Part shown: positions 16,011 to 20,705 of the stretch, in pieces
Position numbering within the stretch: the first letter of the stretch is position 1
Layout of the letters: every line of letters begins with the position of its first letter
Assembly (NCBI GenBank): GCA_041476545.1
Contig: JBGOTP010000044.1
Span: 1-20,705, forward strand
Source: JBGOTP01 sp041476545
GTDB lineage: Bacteria > Acidobacteriota > Vicinamibacteria > Vicinamibacterales > CAVVIG01
Direction: 5' to 3'
Length of the DNA stretch: 20,705 bases
Made by a program: the position numbers and the translations under genes
Notes under the pieces: model-generated
Database searches by the model: none
What the model saw: the letters and a program-made list of their open reading frames with translations, nothing else
Told to the model about the DNA's origin: nothing

Positions 16011-16136
16011 CACCCGAAAAGCCCGTACTGCACGAATGTGGATCCGGCCGAGGCGTGGAGTATCATCCTCAGCTGACCGTTCACCTCTCCTTCCCAGTCC
16101 TTACGTGCATGCCCAGCGGGCGCGGCTGTTCCTGAC

Positions 16137-17963
16137 GTGACTCCGAGACTGAGCTGGCTCTGGCCGGTTCTGGTGGTGGCGCTGTTCTGCGCACCACTCT
16201 TCGTCGGGCTCCACGGCAACGATCTGCGCGGCGACGAGGCCATCTACTCGTTCGCCGTCGATCGGATGCTCGAGACACGCGACTGGCTGATTCCGCGAGG
16301 CTCTCCGTCCGAGGACGCGCTGTTCTTCGAGAAGCCACCGCTCAAGATCTGGATTGTCGCGGGAGCCATGAGACTTGGCCTGACGCCGCACGACGAGTTT
16401 GGGATGCGGTTCTGGGACGTGCTGTTCAGCGGCGTTGCCTTTCTGTACGTGTTCGCCATCGGACGCCGGATCGCGGGACCGCTGTGCGGGGCGCTTGGCG
16501 TGCTCGCTCTTTTCATTCATGCGCCCCTCCTGTTCGAGCACGGCGTGCGCGAGAATAACATGGAAGCGCCCCTCTTCCTCGCGTACTGCGGCGGCGTGTA
16601 TCACTACCTGGCCTGGACGTCGGCGAAAGTGCCGCGGTCCCGCTGGTGGCAGGCGGTCGCCGTCGGCATGTTCTTCACGCTGGGGTTCATGGTGAAGTTC
16701 GTCGCCGCGCTGTTTCTTCCCCTCGTCCTGGGCGTGGCGGCGCTCACGCTCCCCAGTCACCGGCGGGCGCTCCTGCGCGACTGGCGGATCTGGCGAGCGT
16801 CGATCGGCATCTCGCTCCTGCTGATCGTGCCGTGGTTCGCCTACTGTCACTTCACATACGGCCGCGAATTCTGGCACGTCCTGTTGCAGGTTCACGTGTA
16901 CCAGCGCATGACGGTCGGAATGGATCCGTCGCACGTGCACTCGGGCGGCTTCTACTTCTCGCATCTCTACGAAGCCCTCGAGGGCGCGCATATCATGACG
17001 CTCACCGCCATCGGCGGCGCCTTGCTGCTCATCGACACCATTCGACGACGATGGGCCGAGGGTTTTGTCGTCCTCCTCTGGTTCGCGCTGCCCCTCGCAC
17101 TCGTGTCGCTCGCGACGTCCAAGCTGTACTACTACGCGTATCCGTTCATTCCTCCCGTCGGCCTGGCGTTCGGCTACCTCTTTGCCTGGATCTGGCGGTA
17201 CGTGCAGCCATGGGGATCTCGGGGCGCCGACAACATCGACCGTTGGATCACGGCTCGCTGGCCGGGTGTGCTGGTCATTCGTCGTCGCTCCCTGCCGCGC
17301 CGCGCGTTGACCGCGCTTGCGGCGGTCGCCGCTGTTGTCCTTCTCTGGACGATGGCGTTTGGAGTCGTCGTTGTTTCGGTGCACGGCGTGCGGCTATTCA
17401 AGAACGGCGGCTTTCTGCGTCCCTGGATCGCAGCGGCCGTCCTCGGCATGCTCGCGGGACGTGCGAAGGAGGTCGGCCTGTTCCTGATCGTCTCGCTCCT
17501 GCTGCTCTGGCTCGTGCCGGTGCAGGAGTACCGCGAGCTGCTTCCGCGCCTCACAATTGAGAACCACCCGATGCGATCGCTGCTGGACTGCGTCCAGAAT
17601 CTGCGGACCACGATGCCGGCGGACTCGTCGTCATGGCGCGGACTCTACGTCGCCGGACCGCAAGACGCTCTCGGTCACGGCCACTACTACTACTTCCGGC
17701 GCCTGCGCCCATGGGAGCGCGACGACCCGCCCGTGAGCTCGAAGGTCTACCGATCGCTGTACGACTCGTCCGCGGAGCGGCCGGTCCTTATCGCCGCGTT
17801 GAGCTACGGCGCCTTCAAGGAGCAGTTGGCCTCGGCGGCGCTCCCGGCCGATTTCGCGGCGATCCCGCCGCCCGTCGTGGTGAAGCTGGAAGACGCACTC
17901 CTGCTCTTGCCCGGCGTGTACCGCGCCTGCGACCAGAGCGCTCGCGGCTACACAGTCAGGTAG
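16137..17963 (+). CDS. PMT/ArnT-like integral membrane glycosyltransferase
   Basis: This 608-residue, multi-spanning protein uses a GTG start. Span 1 (about 8-26) is followed by the conserved acidic pair Asp33-Glu34 (LRGDEAIYSFAVDRM) and by FEKPPLKIW (64-72), both hallmarks of the GT39/GT83 lipid-phosphate-sugar transferases. The TSKLYYYAYPFIPP loop (327-340) is also typical. Many hydrophobic spans follow, with a C-terminal periplasmic-like domain from about 470. Such enzymes move a sugar from polyprenyl phosphate to lipid A, protein or glycan outside the membrane. The nearby GT2 could make its donor. The acceptor cannot be identified. No clear Shine-Dalgarno precedes the GTG, and the first upstream ATG is out of frame. 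Confidence 0.85.
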   Translation: MTPRLSWLWPVLVVALFCAPLFVGLHGNDLRGDEAIYSFAVDRMLETRDWLIPRGSPSEDALFFEKPPLKIWIVAGAMRLGLTPHDEFGMRFWDVLFSGVAFLYVFAIGRRIAGPLCGALGVLALFIHAPLLFEHGVRENNMEAPLFLAYCGGVYHYLAWTSAKVPRSRWWQAVAVGMFFTLGFMVKFVAALFLPLVLGVAALTLPSHRRALLRDWRIWRASIGISLLLIVPWFAYCHFTYGREFWHVLLQVHVYQRMTVGMDPSHVHSGGFYFSHLYEALEGAHIMTLTAIGGALLLIDTIRRRWAEGFVVLLWFALPLALVSLATSKLYYYAYPFIPPVGLAFGYLFAWIWRYVQPWGSRGADNIDRWITARWPGVLVIRRRSLPRRALTALAAVAAVVLLWTMAFGVVVVSVHGVRLFKNGGFLRPWIAAAVLGMLAGRAKEVGLFLIVSLLLLWLVPVQEYRELLPRLTIENHPMRSLLDCVQNLRTTMPADSSSWRGLYVAGPQDALGHGHYYYFRRLRPWERDDPPVSSKVYRSLYDSSAERPVLIAALSYGAFKEQLASAALPADFAAIPPPVVVKLEDALLLLPGVYRACDQSARGYTVR

Positions 17964-17985
17964 AGTGGCAGCGAACCAGCAGGTG

Positions 17986-18018
17986 CTTTCGTCTTCGTCC
18001 GAAACCTTCGTGGTTCGT
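17986..18018. repeat. Degenerate CTTCGTG-type repeat downstream of the membrane glycosyltransferase
   Basis: CTTTCGTCTTCGTCCGAAAC followed by CTTCGTGGTTCGT holds four variants of the CTTCGTG word. It resembles a worn copy of the repeats at 4806-4829 and 11402-11479 and lies at the edge of the IS91-type remnant. Confidence 0.4.
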
Positions 18019-18285
18019 CAGTGCAGATGCAAGGACAATAGGCCGGATGAGATGAGGTCTCGGTCAACGGAAGGCCTCCTTTTGGGGATCTCGCTGGGCA
18101 GGCCGAGATGACCGAGGATCCGCGCGATCACCGCGGCCTCCTCGATGAGCGCCACCAGACGCAGGCGCCCGCCGCAACGCGGGCACGCCAGCACGTCGAA
18201 TCCGCCGCCTTCGCGCAGCGCGCTTCGGCGTGCCTCGTCGGAGCCTTGGCGGCGACGGGAACGTCCGGCGCATCAGGTCCGCCCA
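18018..18285 (-). mobile_element. IS91-family-like transposase C-terminal remnant, frameshifted
   Basis: On the minus strand 18259-18285 encodes WADLMRRTF. After a 49-nt stretch that breaks the frame, 18018-18200 encodes FDVLACPRCGGRLRLVALI, then EEAAVIARILGHLGLPSEIP and a stop at 18018-18020. In IS91-type (Y2) transposases the C-terminus reads as a tryptophan-led 'WAxLxRRxF' directly followed by 'DVLxCPxCGGRxR' and 'IxxILxHLGLP'. Here it is split, and no catalytic N-terminal part remains. The remnant may extend to about 18345. It occupies most of the 17964-18488 gap, which holds no intact gene; the rest is two phrase repeats and unassigned sequence. Confidence 0.75.
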
Positions 18286-18450
18286 CAGCCGACCACCGGC
18301 CCGTGGCGGGCGCGCTTCATCCGGCGCCCCCGCGGGCCCAGTTCGCGAAGTGCTGGCGCGGCTGGATCGCTACCTCGGTCCGGTCGGAGCCTCCGCCGCT
18401 CAGAATTGACGGGACGGCGCTTGCCGCGGAACGCGCAGAAGATCTTGGGA

Positions 18451-18478
18451 CTCTGCGTGCTCGGCGACCTCTGCGGTT
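18451..18478. repeat. CTCTGCG-type phrase repeat downstream of the lipid kinase
   Basis: CTCTGCGTGCTCGGCGACCT followed by CTGCGGTT is an imperfect reiteration of a CTCTGCG/CTGCGG word, again of the 7-9-bp phrase type. It lies 10 bp after the stop of the lipid kinase and beside the transposase remnant. Confidence 0.45.
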
Positions 18479-18488
18479 GATGTTGTGC

Positions 18489-19361
18489 TCACCTGACGCA
18501 GACCTTCAACGCGCCCGGGTGCACGCGCGCTTCGAGTTGCGTCCCTCCTTGCACCGGCTCCCCGTCCACGTGGAAGACCATCGGTTCATCACTCGCAACG
18601 GTGACCCGTTCGAACTGTCGGGTCGACACGCGACGCAACCGGGCCAGCCCACCCACGAACAGCCGGGGTACCGCGCACACCGTCGCGAGGCGCGATGTTT
18701 CCTCGACCACGACCAGGTCGAGCCGCCCATCGTCGAGCCGCGCGGCCGGCGCGATGCGCGCGCCATTGCCGAACTGCGGCGAGTTCGCGAGGGTGACGAA
18801 GAGCGCGCGCCGCTCGATGGTCTCGCCATCGATTCGATACCAGGCCGGCCGGTAGGTCCACAATTCGCGGGCGGCGATTCGCGCGTACGCGGCGAGCCCG
18901 CGACGGCGTGGATTCCGGTCCAGGCAGGCCGCGACATGCGCGTCGAAGCCGATCCCGGCAATATTGAAGAACAGACGGCCGTCAATCTCCCCGGCATCGA
19001 GCGCCCGCGGCGCGGCCCGAAGCGCCTCGGCAATTGCGCGATCGGGGCGCGGCTGAACACCGAGTTCGCGGGCCAGCCCGTTGCCAGAGCCGGATGCCAC
19101 GAGAGCGACCGGCGTTTGGCCGAATGCCAGAGCTGAGCCCACTTCATTCAACGTGCCGTCGCCGCCCCAGGCGATGACGAGTCGAGCACCGCGAGTCACG
19201 GCGCGAGCGGCCAGTTCGCGCGCATGTCCTTTCCGTTCCGTGACGAACACTTCACCCACTTCACCACGCGACCTCAGCACCGCGGAGGCCAGCGCGACGC
19301 GCCGCTCGGCCGCGTCGTGCCGCGCACCGCCGGCAATCGGATTGATGATGACGGTGATCAT
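18489..19361 (-). CDS. Diacylglycerol kinase-like lipid kinase (YegS/DgkB family)
   Basis: This 290-residue kinase has the DAGK catalytic domain at the N-terminus: INPIAGGA (6-13), the nucleotide-binding WGGDGTLNEV (65-74) and ASGSGNGLAREL (89-100). FFNIAGIGFDAHVA follows and a beta-rich C-terminal half (residues about 130-290) contains the DDGRLDLVVVE strand. Family members phosphorylate diacylglycerol, phosphatidylglycerol or sphingoid lipids at the membrane surface; substrate cannot be assigned here. The ATG at 19359-19361 is almost back-to-back with kdsB, so the two must have overlapping upstream regions. AGGCAGG on the minus strand is a possible Shine-Dalgarno. Confidence 0.92.
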   Translation of the reverse strand: MITVIINPIAGGARHDAAERRVALASAVLRSRGEVGEVFVTERKGHARELAARAVTRGARLVIAWGGDGTLNEVGSALAFGQTPVALVASGSGNGLARELGVQPRPDRAIAEALRAAPRALDAGEIDGRLFFNIAGIGFDAHVAACLDRNPRRRGLAAYARIAARELWTYRPAWYRIDGETIERRALFVTLANSPQFGNGARIAPAARLDDGRLDLVVVEETSRLATVCAVPRLFVGGLARLRRVSTRQFERVTVASDEPMVFHVDGEPVQGGTQLEARVHPGALKVCVR

Positions 19362-19378
19362 GAGTGCGGACCTGCCTT

Positions 19379-20176
19379 ATGCTACTATTCGTCGTGCACC
19401 CTGCATCGACTGGTTCCGCGGTCGATTCCATCGCTTCGCTCAACGTTGTCGCCGTCATCCCCGCTCGATTCGCCTCGACACGTTTTCCCGGCAAGCCGCT
19501 CGCGCGTATCGATGGTCGGTCGATGATCGAGCACGTGTACCGGCGAGCCGAAGCGTCTCCGCTCGTGTCCCGCGTCATCGTGGCGACCGACGATCTGCGC
19601 ATTGCCACCATCGTCAGCGACTTCGGTGGACATGTCCGCCTGACACGCGCGGATCATCCGAGCGGCACCGACCGTCTCGCGGAGGTGGCCGCGACGCTCG
19701 ACTGCGACATCATCGTCAACGTGCAGGGGGATGAGCCACTGCTCGATCCGCGGGCAATTGGCGAAGCCGTGCAGCCATTTGCCGACCCGTCCATTGTCAT
19801 CACCACACTGTATCGGCGCATCGAGCATGCGTCCGAGCTCGCCAACCCGAATGTGGTGAAGGTCGTGCTCGACCGCGCGGGGTTCGCTCTGTATTTTTCG
19901 CGCGCGCCGATTCCCTATGCACGCGATCCGCGCGGCGGGTGGCCGCCGCTCTACAAACATGTCGGTCTGTACGCCTATCGCCGCAATGCCCTGCTCGTGC
20001 TCGCCGCGCTCGACCCCACGCCCCTCGAGCGGGCCGAAGCGCTCGAGCAGCTTCGCGCGCTGGAGCACGGCATTCGCATCAAGGCTGTTGAGACCGCGTA
20101 CGATTCGATTGGCGTGGATACGCCGGACGATCTGGAACAGGTACGTCGCCTGCTTGCGGCGCCCACTTCGAGTTGA
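19379..20176 (+). CDS. kdsB: 3-deoxy-manno-octulosonate cytidylyltransferase (CMP-Kdo synthetase)
   Basis: This enzyme activates Kdo with CTP to CMP-Kdo for LPS inner-core synthesis in the cytoplasm. LNVVAVIPARFASTRFPGKP is the nucleotide-binding N-terminus. Further landmarks are VIVATDDLRI, HPSGTDRLAEV, VNVQGDEPLL, YFSRAPIPY, KHVGLYAYRR and IGVDTPDDLEQV near the end. Conserved sequence starts about 20 residues after the ATG at 19379. A GTG at 19364 or 19394 is also in frame and none has a good Shine-Dalgarno, so the exact start is uncertain. From the conserved start the length (about 244) is normal. pyrG follows after 2 bp, the common kdsB-pyrG pairing around CTP use. Confidence 0.95.
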   Translation: MLLFVVHPASTGSAVDSIASLNVVAVIPARFASTRFPGKPLARIDGRSMIEHVYRRAEASPLVSRVIVATDDLRIATIVSDFGGHVRLTRADHPSGTDRLAEVAATLDCDIIVNVQGDEPLLDPRAIGEAVQPFADPSIVITTLYRRIEHASELANPNVVKVVLDRAGFALYFSRAPIPYARDPRGGWPPLYKHVGLYAYRRNALLVLAALDPTPLERAEALEQLRALEHGIRIKAVETAYDSIGVDTPDDLEQVRRLLAAPTSS

Positions 20177-20178
20177 AG

Positions 20179-20705
20179 ATGCCCAACACCAAGTACATTT
20201 TCGTCACTGGCGGCGTGGTCTCCTCCCTCGGCAAAGGTCTCGCGGCGGCCTCGATCGGCGCCCTGCTCGAGGGGCACGGCTACACCGTCAACATTCAGAA
20301 ATTCGATCCGTACATCAACGTGGATCCGGGCACGATGAGTCCCTACCAGCACGGCGAGGTGTACGTCACCGACGATGGCGCCGAGACCGACCTGGACCTG
20401 GGCCACTACGAGCGCTTCACCAATACGAAAACCGCCAGGAATTCGAACTGGACGACGGGAAAGATCTACCAGAGCGTCATCCAGAAGGAGCGGCGCGGCG
20501 ACTATCTCGGGCGAACGGTCCAGGTCATTCCGCACATCACGAACGAAATCAAGGACGCCATCCGGGGTGCGGCCCATGACGTGGACATCGCGCTCATCGA
20601 AATCGGCGGCACCGTCGGCGACATCGAGAGCCTGCCGTTTCTCGAAGCGATTCGCCAGTTCCGCCAGGACGTCGGGCGCGACAACACCCTGTACGTGCAC
20701 TTGAC
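20179..20705 (+). CDS. pyrG: CTP synthase, N-terminal part (runs off the right edge)
   Basis: The 175 visible codons begin MPNTKYIFVTGGVVSSLGKG with the P-loop-like GGVVSSLGKG. QKFDPYINVDPGTMSPYQHG, DDGAETDLDLGHYERF and VIQKERRGDYLGRTVQVIPH follow, then IEIGGTVGDIESLPF. These are the amidoligase-domain hallmarks of CTP synthase, which makes CTP from UTP, ATP and glutamine. The glutaminase domain lies beyond the window. The ATG follows the kdsB stop by two bases, so the product's CTP and the CTP-using KdsB are probably co-expressed. kdsA is a likely next neighbour, but this is not visible. Confidence 0.97.
   Translation, partial: MPNTKYIFVTGGVVSSLGKGLAAASIGALLEGHGYTVNIQKFDPYINVDPGTMSPYQHGEVYVTDDGAETDLDLGHYERFTNTKTARNSNWTTGKIYQSVIQKERRGDYLGRTVQVIPHITNEIKDAIRGAAHDVDIALIEIGGTVGDIESLPFLEAIRQFRQDVGRDNTLYVHL

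Noticed and set aside
16101..17384. Minus-strand open frame of about 427 codons opposite the membrane glycosyltransferase
   Set aside because: The translation is highly charged and low in complexity with no domain; the plus strand gives a convincing multi-span protein.
18341..18409. Plus-strand peptide VREVLARLDRYLGPVGASAAQN with a stop
   Set aside because: It looks protein-like but is short, has no start or upstream continuation, and overlaps the edge of the minus-strand transposase remnant; no family recognised.

Overview
The window is GC-rich chromosomal DNA from a Gram-negative bacterium: kdsB (the CMP-Kdo step of LPS synthesis) is present. The gene content and the phrase-like intergenic repeats fit an acidobacterial genome best, perhaps Vicinamibacteria. 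The relevant genes are a two-subunit 2-oxoacid:ferredoxin oxidoreductase beside sucCD, a type-B succinate dehydrogenase, an LDH-like malate dehydrogenase and a long ACT-domain SerA. The lineage is an inference from memory of gene families, not from a database search.

Layout. Positions 1-6002 are on the minus strand. Read in the direction of transcription the order is sucC, sucD, korA (gamma-alpha fusion), korB, ndk, a DUF2905 membrane protein, and dcd, which runs off the left edge. Positions 6068-9424 are plus-strand sdhC-sdhA-sdhB, divergent from sucC across 65 bp. Positions 9432-12801 are minus-strand icd, mdh and an exported double-VOC protein. Position 13059 starts plus-strand serA, divergent from icd. 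Positions 14699-18488 form a less orderly accessory patch: a GT2 glycosyltransferase, a decayed methyltransferase, a PMT/ArnT-like membrane glycosyltransferase and a decayed IS91-type transposase tail. The right end holds a lipid kinase (minus), then kdsB and the start of pyrG (plus).

How the genes work together. Icd makes 2-oxoglutarate, KorAB converts it to succinyl-CoA while reducing ferredoxin, SucCD turns that into succinate with nucleotide triphosphate formation, SdhCAB oxidises succinate into the quinone pool, and Mdh interconverts malate and oxaloacetate. About 12 kb therefore encodes most of a TCA half-cycle in which a ferredoxin-linked enzyme stands where many aerobes use the 2-oxoglutarate dehydrogenase complex. 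No citrate synthase, aconitase or fumarase lies in the window. Ndk, touching korB, can equilibrate the NTP made by SucCD.

I do not see a clear, wholly new system. The most useful observations are: the exported two-domain VOC protein tightly coupled to mdh; a tandem pair of DnaA-box-consensus sites between icd and serA; a long intergenic hairpin made of CTTCGTG heptamers with solo copies elsewhere; three other phrase-like repeats, one of which supplies a stop codon; a methyltransferase inactivated by an internal deletion beside intact glycosylation genes; and an IS91-type transposase remnant.
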